A stretch of 64,000 nucleotides of DNA from Eretmocerus hayati. Lineage: Eukaryota; Arthropoda; Insecta; Hymenoptera; Aphelinidae. The notes beneath the pieces are model-generated. The model had not been told where the DNA came from. It was given only the letters and a program-made list of their open reading frames with translations, and did no database searches. The stretch lies in contig CM056741.1 in assembly GCA_029851415.1 (NCBI GenBank), positions 65,028,282-65,092,281 of the forward strand, read 5' to 3'. Positions 11,907 through 25,009 of this stretch are shown piece by piece; positions within the stretch are counted from its first letter, which is position 1, and the number at the start of each line of letters is the position of its first letter. A program made the translations under genes and the position numbers.

Positions 11907-14630
11907 TCATTTCTTTCCTTTTTTCTTGGCTTTTCCATTCTTATTCTTATTTTTTTCATTACTTTTTGCCTCTTTCGCATCCTCAGTTTTTGCAACCTCG
12001 GCAGTTTTATCACACTCGGGCTGTGGCGGGCATTTCGGAGGGGGTTTTGGTGTTCTTAGCTCGACTTCCAAATTACGTTTTCCTTGGTTCTCTGGAGAAT
12101 CATTCTTCTTTTTCACACGCAGCAGGTAAACATCGTGATCGCAGTCACTAATATGATCGGTGTAGACCTCTTGGGAAATTGGTCCACCTGGGAACGAAGA
12201 AAGACCTTATTCAGTATTGTGTACAAATTATCTTATTATAATACATGTATGAAATCAAATTCGAATGTGAATTTGAGGAACTTCCTGACGTTCATCGGAA
12301 TTTTTATACGGTAATCATTGTATACCTGATCATGAGTTCTGGATCTTCTGTAAAGTTTTAGAACTTATCGAAGGATTTTCGAGATATCTAACAGTAATTT
12401 TGCTACTTTGACTCTTTCAGATCCATTGATACTCCAAATACTCACGATATTTCAAGAATTCGTGAAGACATTCAGAAAGTCGACAATAGCGAATTTGAAA
12501 TCATGTCGTGTTTTTTGTGAGATTTTTGTTATATAATATACAAAGAATTATGTATATGGGTAGTTCCGTGAGAACTTTGAAATAATGTGTGCCTGCTTGT
12601 ACGAACCCTTAAAATGCTTGGAAAAAAATTCGCACAAGCCCTTTTCGACGTATTTTTTGGTCCTCTTTTTGGCGATCCAGCAGGATCGTCAAAAAAAGTT
12701 ATCATCGAAAAAGGGGTCAAAATGTCAGGTCCGTGTGCTGCGGTTTTTCATTTTTTCGACCTTTGTGAGTGTATAGCACCACCGAGAGGCTCGCTCGGGT
12801 TCCGGGCGGGCAAACTTATGTACATTTTGTGGCGCATTTTTACCTGAAATTTCACTCTCTCAGTTTTTCTCAATAAAAGTGAATTTGTTCCATCCCAAGC
12901 TTTTCCGCGCCAATTTATTCTTGAAGTAAATTGTCAGGCGCAACTTTTCCATGCCCTCAAATATCGAAAAAAATTTATTTTCACACTTTGCGCAGTAGTT
13001 TTCGGCGAAAATCTAGTTTTGCTCAATTTTTAGGTCAGGTCCGTGTGGTACTAGTGCGACCTTTAACCGCAAAATTACAGAGGTCCTAGCCAGTTTTTTT
13101 TTCAAAGTATTTGATGGTCAAATCAAAATTCCGAAACCTCAAAGCTGTAGCTCGAATCGTTTGGCCGTGAGATTGATTTTAGTGGCGGAATGTCAGGTCC
13201 GTGTGACGCTACCGCGTCTCTCCATGTTATCATTGTGGTACCGATGAGTGGGAAAATTCACATCCGTGCGTGAGTTTATTCATACTTTATATGTTTCAAA
13301 AAGTCGAAAAATGCATCTTAGAATCTTCGGAAGTGAGATTTAGCGCTGGCACATTATCGACCCCCAAATATCGAAGTTTCCGCGGAATTACCGATGTACA
13401 AAGAACTTCCTGCAGAAAAATTGCACTCTTTTCTGTATTGCATTCAGCCACGTGAATTTTGAAGTGGAGCCCAATAAAAAGTTCTTACTGAATATTTCGT
13501 CGGTATATACTCAATGCCTTGCATGAGAAATCATTGTGGAATCGTACTGGTTTCTCAGTTATATTATTTTGATCGAGCTACTCCAGGGTCTTTAGATTGA
13601 TTTTGCTTCAATCGATAGAATTACGTTTATTTGGAAGAACTCACTCTGCTCTTGATTGAAATGTAAATGACAATGAAAAATTCAGAACTATAAGAATATC
13701 TTACCCAGTTGAGGATAAACAGTAACTTTCCTACAGGAACTATTCTCATCGATCCCCGATCTATTGATCTATAATAAAATCAAAATACATCGAGTTAATC
13801 AATAATATTACGTGCGAACTGCAAAATGCAGAAGCCAATGTAATCCAAAACTTATATAAGGACTCTTTTGTCGTCAGACAGGCATTTTTGACTTTTACTC
13901 ACGGTTTGCCAGAAAGCACGAGATTACTTGTAGATAAGTGATAAATAATATTAGTGATTTAGTAAAAAACACGACACTCACCTTGTAAGCAATAGCTTGT
14001 GGCTTGTAATACGGATCATCTTTCTTGTTCAAATGGGTTTTAGAATTGATTCTGAAGAGTATTTGATTGTTGTCACCACCATTGACTATCTTTGGACCCC
14101 TTGTACTTGTTGGTCTTTTGATTTCAATTACGTCGCAGTCACAAGGTGGGTGCCAATTTTTTTTATTCTTTTTGTTTTTCAATTTGTCTTTCTGCATTCG
14201 TATGATCAATTGATTGCCGGTCATCTCTGCACCCACCTCATGGAAGTACTTGTCTTGAGATTTCTGGACTGGAGTGGAGCTTGTCATCGGAGGACAGCAG
14301 CAGTCATCTATACAGAATACACGATTATTGAGATGATTCCGAAACTGGATAGTATGATGAATTTGAACTGACTAATTGCTCAGCGATCTGACTCTATTTC
14401 ACACGACTTGAAAAATACAATCATTCAAATTAAATGAGGAAACTTCCTGCTCAGATTAGAATTATTTATTCTGCTGGACTGATACCAACATGATAGTCCT
14501 GCAATGGCAGATGTACGATTGCTCGCTCGCAAATTGTACAAAAATATGATCCCGAATATGACCTGTAGAGGAATCTAATATCACAGTGCAGGGAAAGTAA
14601 ACACTTACCAACTTTCAAATTTGGCGCCAT
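11907..14630 (-). CDS. Unrecognised Lys-rich protein with PPCDC motif (paralog A), 4 exons
   Basis: Function unknown. Exons 14630-14609, 14307-13982, 13768-13705 and 12187-11907 join in frame through GT-AG introns to give 230 residues. Visible blocks: an acidic/Cys start (DDCCCPP, 8-14); NQLIIRMQK near 39; PPCDC at 61-65; a second strand-like block NQILFRI; NSSCRKVTVYP at about 125-135; DVYLLRVKKK at 156-165; and a very Lys-rich C-terminus. The plus-strand neighbour shares these blocks in the same order, which supports both models, including the small exon 3. No signal peptide or membrane segment is seen. Short recurring hydrophobic blocks ending in an Arg suggest internal repeats. Intron 3 contains a dispersed repeat copy (12553-13445). 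The gene is divergent from paralog B; expression is untested. Confidence 0.78.
12553..13445 (+). repeat. Dispersed ~0.9-kb repeat, copy A (intron of paralog A)
   Basis: Direct homolog of 45712-46870. Shared words include ACTTTG around AATAAT, AAAATGTCAGGTCCGTGTG, GAGTGTATAGCACCACC and a GTGAGATTT block near 13330. The motif GTCAGGTCCGTG occurs three times (about 12723, 13033 and 13191). It lacks the hairpin insert present in copy B and so shows the empty site. No terminal repeats or coding frame were seen; ends are approximate. Confidence 0.75.
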
Positions 14631-14902
14631 TTTGTTCTTTTTACAATCAGATATTCTTAATTTTGATTGATTTAAATATAAGTGGAGAGGATGGATGAAG
14701 AGGTTATTATGATTTTGCGTAAACTGATGCGTGCTCCGATATTTGATAAGATGTCAACTTCACACTCTACATATTTGTCAGTAAACAAATACTCTCGGCG
14801 CATCCAACTGAGCGGGAGAGTGGACATTTAGGTTATTGCTAAATTTTCTATTCGGTTGAATTACTTATCTCAAAATTTACGTTTCGGACGCAAAATTCTA
14901 AT
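14631..14902. promoter_or_regulatory. Shared intergenic region of a divergent gene pair
   Basis: The two paralogs start 272 bp apart in opposite directions, so this stretch must hold both 5' ends. On the minus side TATATTTAAAT lies about 45 bp before the start codon of paralog A and could act as a TATA element or belong to the leader. No clear initiator was identified. Role inferred from position only. Confidence 0.4.
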
Positions 14903-16344
14903 ATGACATCGGCCCATGGCTGTGGATACGATGAAGGTAAGATTTTAACAATTATTATCATTCATTCATGCTCAACTTGTATTATAACTTCCGGTCCATC
15001 AGTTTTACCCTGTGTTCGCGACACCCGCAAATCTTATGTTACGAGATTGGAGGGGAATATATCATCACATTTGAGCCATTTACATTATGAGCATTTATTC
15101 AGAAAACCATCAGTTCATTCAAATTTTCAATGACACATTGCAGACGATGACGATGACTGTGGATGTGACGAGGGAGCTAGTGGGAAGGGTGCCGAGAAGC
15201 GGATTGTTTCAGAAATTGCAAACACTGGACTTCCTTACAAAGAAATAGAAGTGACTTTCAATGGCAACAAGATGGTCATGCGAATGCAAAAAGAGCCAAT
15301 AACTCCCAAGTACGATCCACCGTGTGATTGCATCGAACCCGTTAATACTGCATCTAAAACTAACAATGTAAGTCGTGGGGTAGTCTAAGTTAGATTGACA
15401 AACTATCTATTCATCGGTATAGGGCTTTTGGAGAAATAACAGTAGTGCTCTTTCTGCTTGCAAGATCTAAGTGACATCAAATGGAAGTATAATCATGTTC
15501 AATATTAGTCGATGATGTAAAATCTGTGAAGAATGAATTTCTATTCTACATTCTGACCAGAGCTCTTTGCCAACGTGTGAAATTCATTTTATCACGAGAT
15601 CAGACTCATAAACGTTTATTCTCAATTTACTCAATACATTTTGCTCAATGTCTTCAACTCATATTCAAACATTGATGTAGAACAGCTCACAATGGTCTTA
15701 GGGATAGTGCACAAATCATGTATATATGGTCACATTTTGGGCTATTTGCTACCATCCACCCACCCTCATATCGTTTAATACGTCATTCTGTTCAACCCCC
15801 CCCCCCCATTTTTAGGGTATTTTCATGACGTACCGATTGAGGATTGCATTGTGACAATAACTCTTTATACGAGACCAGTTTTCATCACGATATCTTGAAA
15901 CAACATTTTTTGGCACTGATTCTCAGTCGTCCATTTTATCCTGGATAAGCGATGATTTCGTCCTCGATTTTGCCTTTTTTGAGGAATTGATACAGTCTAG
16001 GCGAAAGTATGAATAAATTATAACTGAGTATTTTTATCCTTTGAATAAATTAGGCTCCTCGTGGAAACAACGTTGTGTTCCAGAAAGCAAGTGAGGGCTG
16101 TCGAACTATTTCAGTATATCCCAATCCCGACTCGAAGAAACCAGAGAAGTCGGACAAAAGTTTAGACGCAAAAAGAAGCGCGGGTGGTAAAGAACACACG
16201 AGTCTCCCAACTGTGAATCCAGAAGACAACCCCAACATCTTTGTTCTGAGAATCAAGAGGAAATGTGAAAATGGTGATAAGAAGCATAACATCGATTTGG
16301 AATTCCGAGCACCGCGGCCATGGCAAAATCGTTCAAAAAAATAG
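14903..16344 (+). CDS. Unrecognised PPCDC-motif protein (paralog B), 3 exons
   Basis: Exons 14903-14936, 15144-15367 and 16054-16344 join in frame to give 182 residues. The protein starts MTSAHGCGYDE, then an acidic/Cys run (five Asp, then CGC), then NKMVMRMQK, PPCDC, GCRTISVYP, NIFVLRIKRK and IDLEFRAPRPW before the stop. Each block matches paralog A in order, so the two arose by duplication; B lacks A's extra NQILFRI block and its Lys-rich tail. No signal peptide or membrane span. An AATAAA lies at 16355-16360, only 11 bp past the stop, so a later polyadenylation site may be used. Function and family unknown; coding status supported by paralogy and splice consistency. Confidence 0.76.
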
Positions 16345-16360
16345 GTGAAAAGACAATAAA

Positions 16361-18280
16361 AATTGAGAATAAGACAAAATGAAAAAAAGTGAAAGAAATG
16401 AGGTATGTTCACAAAAATATGTGTACAAATAACGTATTATAACTATGATAAGCTCTGTATAAAAAATTTCATGCTCAACAAAAGAAAAAAGTATTAATGG
16501 AATGGTGCAGTTCAATAATTACTTCCTGGAGCCTATCATGGCAACAATAATTTTTATAAAAAGACTGAAAAACTAGCCCGCATCGAGTTTACCGAGGATT
16601 CTATCTTATTGATTTATTGCATTCATGTGAATGTTCGATTGAGCGATTTTATGTGATGAATCTTAATTCAGTTTGGTGGAGCTTGAAGGTCTGATACTTA
16701 CTTTTTTGATCCGGCTATAAAAAAGCAGAATATTTCCCTTGTGCTCATGTGAGATGCACAAGAATGCATTTTCCAAATGCTCATAGCGTGTAAAATTGTC
16801 TCGACAATTGTCACATGTTTGATATGTTTATTCAGATTTTACGATCGCCACGTCGAAATGTGATGTATCATTACTTTTACGATCTTGCACCAGATTCTTA
16901 TTACTTTTACGACTCCATCAACCGTCAAAAGTGAATTTATGCTGATGGTGAGTGACATAGAAATTACTAATCCCTCTCATTTGGAAACAGAATCAAGATC
17001 GTGTTTGAATAAGTAGTTGTCGATCTCTACTCAATGGAAGCAATTCGAAATACCCAGGACAGAAGGATGACGATGAGAGAAGAGGAAAAGGAGGATCTTG
17101 TACTACGGCGGGTGAATCGCTAAACGCCGTTGATTTTCATTCACGACCTCGTGGAGCTCATCCAGATCAATGGAATAAGAAATTCATCGACACTGGCGTT
17201 TCTCACGACCTTACATACGGTCAGTATATAGCCCTGTAACACGAGCTCCGCATCAGTTGCAGGTGAGGGTAAATAGGATATACGGGCAAAGGTTCACGAG
17301 TCCTTTGAATTTGTCTCTCTCTCTTTCTCACTCTTATTCTCTAGACGAGTCACCCGCCCACTATGAGCCCACTTTTCCAACAATAGGGCCTAAAACCGAC
17401 TACGACTTTCCCATACGTGGCAAAGTGTGGCCGTGTGACTTCTGGTCATCTCATTGTATTTTCGTACTCGATTGCGCGCAAAGATGTATAAAAGTGAATA
17501 ATGCAAGGTGCATTGGTCTCGAAGAAGCGTCACGGTCGCGGGAAACTTTTTTTTTTTTTTTAGATTACTTGTACTCCGGTCGAAGGGTGCGACACTGATC
17601 GGTTTGATTGTGCTACGATGAATTCAGTCAATGGGGTCAGATTATTATGAGGTGTACGAGAAACGGGTATGGCTATTTGTCTCGACGATGACGTACTCTG
17701 ATGATATGAAGAGACCCAAGTTGAAAGATATAGTGTGAGAAGTATCCTCAAGAAGGTTGTACACAATTTTTTCCTCGTCTTGTGTAATATTTTTCTTTGT
17801 CACGGTGCATGATCGAAAGAAGTCTAAGGGCTCAATAGAAGAAGTCAGTTTGACGTTTAATATTGTGAGGTGAGTAAGCCCAACTTGCTCTCATTGTCCG
17901 TAGGAAGTCATATTTCGAGCACTTGCGATAACTTGTTGAAGAAAAATCAAAATTATACATTTTCTAAGCGACCTTGGAAGGTTAGTACGATTATGAAATG
18001 CGTTGAAATTCATCCAATCATCCAATCTTGGTTCTATGGTATTAACTTGTTACAAATCGACTCACTGATTTTTTAGTCAATGATATGCATTTTTTGAGCT
18101 ATTTGATTGAACTGGTGCAATTGAACTGGTTGCATTTTACTTCTCTAAAAGTTATGCACACTGGATTATGATTTTTACATGAATCAGATTGAGAAAGCAA
18201 CATTCCAGAATGATCCAGAAACTTCTGTCTGGCATTTTAGATCGTATACGTTGGTTGAAATTCGATTTTTGATTCACGTT
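16361..18280. other. Gene-free stretch
   Basis: No supportable gene. Contains a short CT-rich run near 17312-17335 and a T tract near 17546-17560. Open frames here have no recognisable content. Confidence 0.55.
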
Positions 18281-18530
18281 CACTGTACCTCAAAATGTTG
18301 GGTTTGGAATGTCACATTGACCGGACCATGATTTTTACAGGTATTTTTTGACTCTGAAACTGATTCCGAGCCCCCAATCGCTCGAGAGCACCAGGACTTT
18401 CTGCAATTGAAAAAATCTTGACCTCCTGGAGCGATTTCAGGCTTGAAATTGGATTAGCATCAACAATTACCTAAGGAAATCAATGGTCCGGTCAATATGA
18501 CATTCCGACCTCAAAACGTTGTTTACAATG
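18281..18530. mobile_element. 250-bp MITE-like inverted-repeat element
   Basis: Left end CACTGTACCTCAAAATGTTG and right end CATTGTA read on the opposite strand lead into a shared inner block GGAATGTCA followed by ATTGACCGGACCAT, present at both ends in inverted orientation. A single-ended relative with the same block (GTAGACCGGACCAT) occurs near 36818-36867. No clear target duplication. Confidence 0.65.
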
Positions 18531-19079
18531 TTATTCCTTCAAGACTTTTGTCCGTACGCTAATGCAATAAATTGAGGATTCGTCTGAATAAAATCAATTA
18601 GTAGGCCACACAAATTGTCCTGATTATACAAGAGTAAATTGGTATCTAATACAAGTTTTTGAGAGACCAGCGCGACAATTCTATGCATTTTCTGATCGAC
18701 CCTACAGTCCAAACGCACAATCGTCCAATCTCATCGATCAACTCCTTGTGGAATGTAGTGTCTCAATCTGTCACTCTATTTCTCAACACAAGTCACACCC
18801 ATATCAAACGAGACACAATGCAAGAATACAGGATCACTTTTATGAATTTGAGGTTCGTTTTGACGCAACTCTCGAATATGAAATTGGTATTCAATAAAAT
18901 CGTGACATAATAACACTTTCGAATCAGCTCCATTGTATAAACATTATAATAGGAGGGGTTCAGCCACCAGTCCATACTGTCCCCATAATCCTCGAGAGTA
19001 ATTACAAATTCTAACAATCGGGGGATGATCGGATGCAGCAACTAAACAACGATTTAAAGTTTCACCAGAGTTTCGCCAC

Positions 19080-19960
19080 ACAAGGGCTATATTAGATGTG
19101 CCGTATCTGCAATCCGGTCTGGCGGACACGATTAGAGCGCGCGGGGAAAATTTCGACTGGCGGGGAATATAAATCGCTGCGGGGGGCATCCGTTGTCGTC
19201 ATCGTCGTTTCGTCGTCTCGACGAAGGATGAGCTTCGGCGAAGGCTCCGACGCGGACCCAACCGGGCACTGGGTCCATACAGACATCCAAGTACAGTGAC
19301 GATGCGTCGACACATATCGGTCCATCAGAAGCACTCCGTGGTAATATAAAGTCCGTGGCCGAGTCCGATATATATTGTGACGGCCGAGCGTTCGAGGCAT
19401 TGTTACCCCGGGGCTCGTTTGTCGCCTCTTCTCGCGGCTGTATTTGGTCTATTGTATTGAAAAGCTATATCTTTTCCTACACATGCGAGACCCGCGAACT
19501 GTTCATGAGAGTCCTGCGAAGAGGCCAGCTTATGTGGCGTTTAGTGGCACATTTAGACGTAGAGTGGCTTATTTATTGCCGGGCGCGTTTACTCTATGAG
19601 AATGCACGTGTTATACCATTGCCTATAAAAACATACATATATTTTTTCAATACTCACTGATGTAGTAGTATGCTGTATGGCTGCGAATATATGCTGACGA
19701 ATTGGGGGCGCGCCGCGGGTGCTGATGTTTCAATTTCGGAAATTTTGTCAGGAAGCTGTGGACGAGATTGGCGTATGAAAGCGGCTCTCTTCCGGTGCTT
19801 GCGAGAGATGAACGCGAGGAAAGTGATAATTATGATGAAGGGCCACTTTGCGCGCTGCTGGATAGAGCAAATATCAATACGAATGCATGTTTGACCGGAA
19901 AAGTGGAGAAATTAGAGCTACCCTCCTGCCTCAAGCAGGGGAAAATTTGGTACGATTAAG
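19080..19960. other. GC-richer island, possible regulatory module
   Basis: Visibly richer in GC and CpG than the flanking DNA, without a coding frame of recognisable content. Contains ATCGGTCCATCAG (about 19315) and TCGAGGCATTGTTACC (19392-19407). Both words recur in the island at 23640-24130, the second in opposite orientation. May be cis-regulatory or an old repeat. Confidence 0.35.
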
Positions 19961-20402
19961 TGACCATTTGCCGTGCCATCATTTGAACTTTTTTCTTCCT
20001 GGTAGTCCAGGTTCCTGGTAGTACGTTAGTACGTATGTCTTCGCTTGCTGAACTATTCGTCCCCACAAATGTCTCGCAAAGCTCAAAAAATGATCCGACT
20101 TTAGCTCTACTTGCTACTTCTATTCAATTCTGTCATTATAAAAAAGCACGAAAAAAATCCACTGTGCATGTTTTAAGCGTGATAACTCGGAATTGATACC
20201 TAGTTCGGGATTTTTCAAGAAATTTTGGCATTGTCAACTCAAAGTTTATAATGGCTTCCAAATTAGCCACCGAAACTCAATCTTTTTCATTATTTCACCG
20301 ATTTATCGTAAGATTATGTGTTGAAAAAAGTAGATAAAACTGAGAAAATAATTACAGAATATCGAGACAGGCTATCATTTGAAATTTTTGAGTATTGTTG
20401 TA

Positions 20403-21359
20403 CATTGGGATGGTCCCTATTTCTTAAACTCTCTTTTTCGACTTCTTCCGCGGTGTTCTTGCATCCTTATGACTAAAAAATAGTAATCTAACCGCGAGGA
20501 CGCCGAAAAAAAATCTCTAGCCATCCTGCTAGAGCGATTTTTAAATCAAATTCCTTACCCAGTTATTAGGCTTTCCTGTGCATGCGCGTGATTTTATGCC
20601 TGTGAAAGTATCTTTAAACGATAGCTGGTAGAATTTCCTTCAAAATGACCCTATGAGAAAGTAAATTTAATGTATTTTAACCAGAGTTATGACTGTTTTT
20701 GGGAAGTGAACGAGTCCAAGCTGTCACATACGACCGCTGTTCGACTCACATATCTTACACATTGGACTCTTCCACTTTCTCAAAACATTCACAACTCTGG
20801 TTGAGATACATGAAATCGGCTTCATCATGGAGTTATTTTGAGGGAAATATACCAGCTGTCGGACTCCCTTGAATTTCAACACAAGAAAGTTTTGAACACA
20901 ACGTGTTCAAAGTTTTAAATACATGAAAAATTATTCCCAACACTTGAAAATTCAACATTCAATAGATACTTTCACAAGCATACAGTTTCACGCATGCGCG
21001 GGAAAGGGCAATGACTGGGTAACACATTTGATTTAAAAATCGCTCTGGCGGGTCCGAGAGATTTGTTTTTCGGCTTCCTCGCGGATAGAAAACTACTTTT
21101 CGATACACTGTGCGTGAAAATGCACTTTGCACACAGTTTTTTTTACTTTTACTCACAGTTTATTGAAAAGTATAGTTAGATACTCGGGCGTGAAACCTAT
21201 TATTTGCATCCTTGTGATGATTCCGATCCTCGCCTGTGGCTCGGGTCGGAAACCCATCACTGCGAGTAAAACATTTTACGCCCTTTTGTCGAAATGTACG
21301 AAAAACGTGGAAGAAGTCGACAAAAAAAGTTTGGAAAATAATTAAGGACCACCCTGTTG
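20403..21359. mobile_element. 957-bp palindromic element with TA target duplication
   Basis: Ends CATTGGGATGGTCC and, on the opposite strand, CAACAGGGTGGTCC. TA flanks both ends (20401-20402, 21360-21361). Arms of several hundred bp pair imperfectly: GTCGACTTCTTCC-like words, GAGCGATTTTTAAATCAAAT, CATGCGCG and an ACTTTC/GAAAGT block occur in both. The centre is near 20790. No transposase. Probably a mariner-type non-autonomous foldback. Confidence 0.75.
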
Positions 21360-21361
21360 TA

Positions 21362-23639
21362 TATGTGGGGGTGTACATTTAAAACTGCGGTTGGAATTTG
21401 ACATTCAGAGTGTGCGAAAATGCTGTAGACGCCGAGTTACACGCACCTACATCCCTTCGCGAACCCTTCTGAACATATGATAATAACGTTCATTGTATTG
21501 GCGCCTAGCGATGCAGCTCGGCGGGTCCTGCTGTATCAATTTTCATGCCCAAAACAGCATTTGTTAAGCGGAAAATCTAACTGATAAAACTGTCGAAGTG
21601 CTTCTTTGGACATGTAAGAATATCAGTTCCTTGCTAGAAAGATAGCCGTTACCGACAGAAAAATAACATATTGTACAAATTTTTGATTCAGAGACACATA
21701 ATCGTTGCCCGGAATGTCGAAGACAAGAAACATCTAAGTTATCAATGAAACTTTAGAAAGCTTTGGCCGCTGAAATGGTTCAAGGCTCCATTACTAACTT
21801 CAAAACTGTGTATATTACGCAAACTATCGGAAGGATCATTTGAAAAAGAGTTCAGTAATTTTTCAATCCCCTGCGAGGAAAACGTCAAACTTAATCAGAT
21901 CTTTTCTTGCGATGATGAGGACTTTGGTTATCCACCTTTTCGTCCACCTCCTTACATTTTTTATATAAATATAATCCATCCAGTCAACAATGGACGATTG
22001 ATATCATGGCCCACAGTGAGATGTCAAGTGGTTCAATCTATAGCCACGTAGAAGAGTCGACAGTGAAGAGAACTAGATAATTCTCACCTTTACAATGTCG
22101 GAGTCTGGAGAAAACAAAAGCATCTACCCCATCATTCTGTGAGAAATTTCGACTCCACTCCAAACTTGAAAAACTGATTTCTCATCTTATTTCAATGATT
22201 CGGTTCTCATTTTGTATGTCGAGGTCGAACATGGGGAATCACGAGGATCAGATTGTTCAGTCAACTGCAACGGCGTAAGCCACGCAATAAAAATTTATCG
22301 GGCTTGATTTGGAAGGATACTGTCAAGGTTCGATGGTCGTCGACGGTTTTATTCTTACTGATGAAAGATTGACTCCTCGTAGCGAGATAAATACTAGAAA
22401 ATTTTCGAAAGATTGCCTCTTCTGAAACGATAGCCTCTAGCTCACCTCTCGATCAAAAGAAGACACACGACAGCCTATTCAACTGCTCAAAAATAAAGTC
22501 TCCATCCGCGGTAAATTTAGGATCGATCTCTTGCACTCTGTCTTGCCCGAGTAGGTCTTGCCCTTCAACATAGTCATGCGGGCTAGTTATCTTTTTGGAC
22601 TCTTCCGAAAAGCCTGGTGACTCGAGTAAAGGAAACATAGTCGAATCATCTCGGAATCATGTCACCGGAGACTGAGTATTCAAAAACGAAAAGTCAGTCC
22701 TGACGACTTGACTAGTGTACAAAAACGGAGTACAAATGAGATGGACATGGAATACCCCTCATATTTTCTTTGACTTTTCCGGACCACCACATTTTGACTG
22801 CGACCTGTTCTTCGAATGAATTTCATAGAAGTAATCAATTTCTCTTGTTGTGTCTATCGGCTTAGATTATTTGAATTTTTTGGATATTGTCCAATGACCA
22901 CGACTCATAACTCAATCAATCGTACGCACATAATGTCTAAAAAATGCCTCATGGTCGAAGAATTTTAGTTTCTACGATTCTCGTCCTGGACACTACAAAA
23001 ACAATAATTACTTTGTGAGCAAAATCTGTTTTAACTGTTGCGTTGAGGAAAATCAACTTGTGGAGTTGGTAGTTTTCTGTCTCAATTTTTGCTTCGTTGT
23101 GCGAGGTAAAACTGGGGATTGCTGAGAGTTCGAATGAATTTCGATTCCCATCAGCGTATTGCAAAATAGTGAATTTCGCAATCCAATGCATGGCATTGAA
23201 TGACTTCCACGAGATGGTTTCAGATGAAGTATAGTTATATCTTTCTGGATGACTGTTGAGTTAGTGTTGGAGTCGAGCTCGACTTTTAGAATTTGGAAGG
23301 TTAGATAACACTTTTAGAATATTTTTCAGCTAGACTATTCTGAAAGAGATTGTGTAAAATCATTCAGCTCATTCATACACGTTACATTTTAAATACTTGG
23401 CAATGTTGGTATATTTGCTCAGTCGGAGGTCATTTATTGAAGATGGATGCTCTGATTCCCGTGTCCATCCAAAGATTTTTCTACGATAGTCACAGTCATC
23501 GCAATCATTCATCTTGGGATCGTCCAGAGCGTTGGAAGTTGGAAGTCGGTCCTTGCGCGATCAGGCCGAATTCGAATGCCACCTTGTATTTGGTGAGATC
23601 ATGGAGTACAGAATCTACGCACCTCACAATCAGTCGGGT
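21362..23639. other. Gene-free stretch
   Basis: AT-rich, no recognisable gene, RNA gene or repeat. Confidence 0.5.
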
Positions 23640-24130
23640 CAGATAGATAGAGAGTAACCCTGGGGCGCGTTGACTTTGTGATGTATGGAGGCGCGCGGGG
23701 GGCAAGCTGCACCTATACAATGGAACATGGTCTCAGTCAGGTCGCATCGTCTTTTACGGCATTCATCGGCTAAACGGTTTTTAAAAGCCACGTGGACACT
23801 GAGATCTGTCGACTTATAGCCGATGACGCGAAAGCACACACATCACGCGATGGCCCGTATAACACTGGCTAGAAAATATGCGGTAACAATGCCTCGAGCC
23901 AAACATGGCCCACCCGCGGGGCCATCCCTCTCCCAAGGGCTATCGATATACAATTGCTACTGGACGCTACTGGTGTTGATGCCGATTTAAAGTCGAATCT
24001 AGAGAACATTGGATGAATTCTGTGAGAATATCGCTCTTCATTCTGTAATGCCAGCCCAGATCGGTCCATCAGTAGGTCTAGCATTGTGCGTTGCTTATCG
24101 GCGACTCTGTTCTGCTCGAATCTTGTTGAT
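23640..24130. other. GC-richer island, possible regulatory module
   Basis: Higher GC and CpG than surroundings. Contains GGTAACAATGCCTCGA (23882-23897), the reverse complement of a word at 19392, and ATCGGTCCATCAG near 24060, also present near 19315. No coding evidence. Confidence 0.35.
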
Positions 24131-24823
24131 TCGCCTGTCGAACGATGCGTAATTTTCCCTCCCCCGCATTCGCCCTGATAGGGTAGCTTGACGTATCACC
24201 ATCGAGTTGTTAAGACTAGCTGGCGTTCGTGTACAAGTCATCATTCCCATGCATTTCTAGAGGGTTGCAGTCATGTTGCAGTAGTATGCGAGGTAGGGTG
24301 ACACTAACAACGGAAAATATCACTCGAGATCCCATTGCTCCCAAAGATTCCGAGCTTACTTTGAAATTGATTTCGAAACATGAAAAATGAGACATCAAAT
24401 ACGTTTTTTGACGATGAAAATTTGGACAGATCTAAATTATTATCAATTCAAAATCAATATTTTTTATCATTCTGCTGTAAAACATCTAATTACATATGAA
24501 ACAGGCGACCTTATCAATATTTTCAGCTGACTCCTAGTACGCAGCAAGAAAAATCGGCTCGAAAACCGCGGAAAACCGGGAACGAAGCATAATCCTGAAA
24601 ATGTTTGGGAGTTTCCGAGGCGCGAGTAGTAACTTATTTTTCATGATGCTAGCAGTGCAAGAATTTCGTCTTCGATCCATTCAATTCCGGACAACAAAGA
24701 TATTTGGAGATGATGATGAGTCATTTCGGAGCATTTCGAGAGCCGTCACCAGGAAAGTCTGAAAAAAACCCAAAAATGTTTCTTCCATTATTACTATGTT
24801 GAAATAGTACAAAAAATTTTTTT

Positions 24824-25009
24824 CATTACTCTAACCTAAAAATGCCACGTTTGAATGCGATTTTAGGGTTCTCGTAATGAAAAATATATCCGCACTTCGC
24901 TTGCAAGCCCATTTTGGGCACTGGAAGACATGTCTGTCTCGCTTCGCTCGACAGACAAACTGTCCTAGTGCCCAAAATGGGCTACCGCGCTCAGTGCGGA
25001 AATACACTA
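24824..25009 (+). mobile_element. T-tract multi-hairpin element, copy 2
   Basis: Starts CATTACTCTAACC after a T run and ends AATACACTA before TTTT. Head hairpin as in copy 1. The second hairpin has stem CCCATTTTGGGCACT with an apical hairpin GTCTGTC/GACAGAC around a CGCTTCGCTC tip, and base CCGCACT pairing with AGTGCGG. The corresponding place in the right arm of the host palindrome (about 27125-27135) has no insert. Confidence 0.8.
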
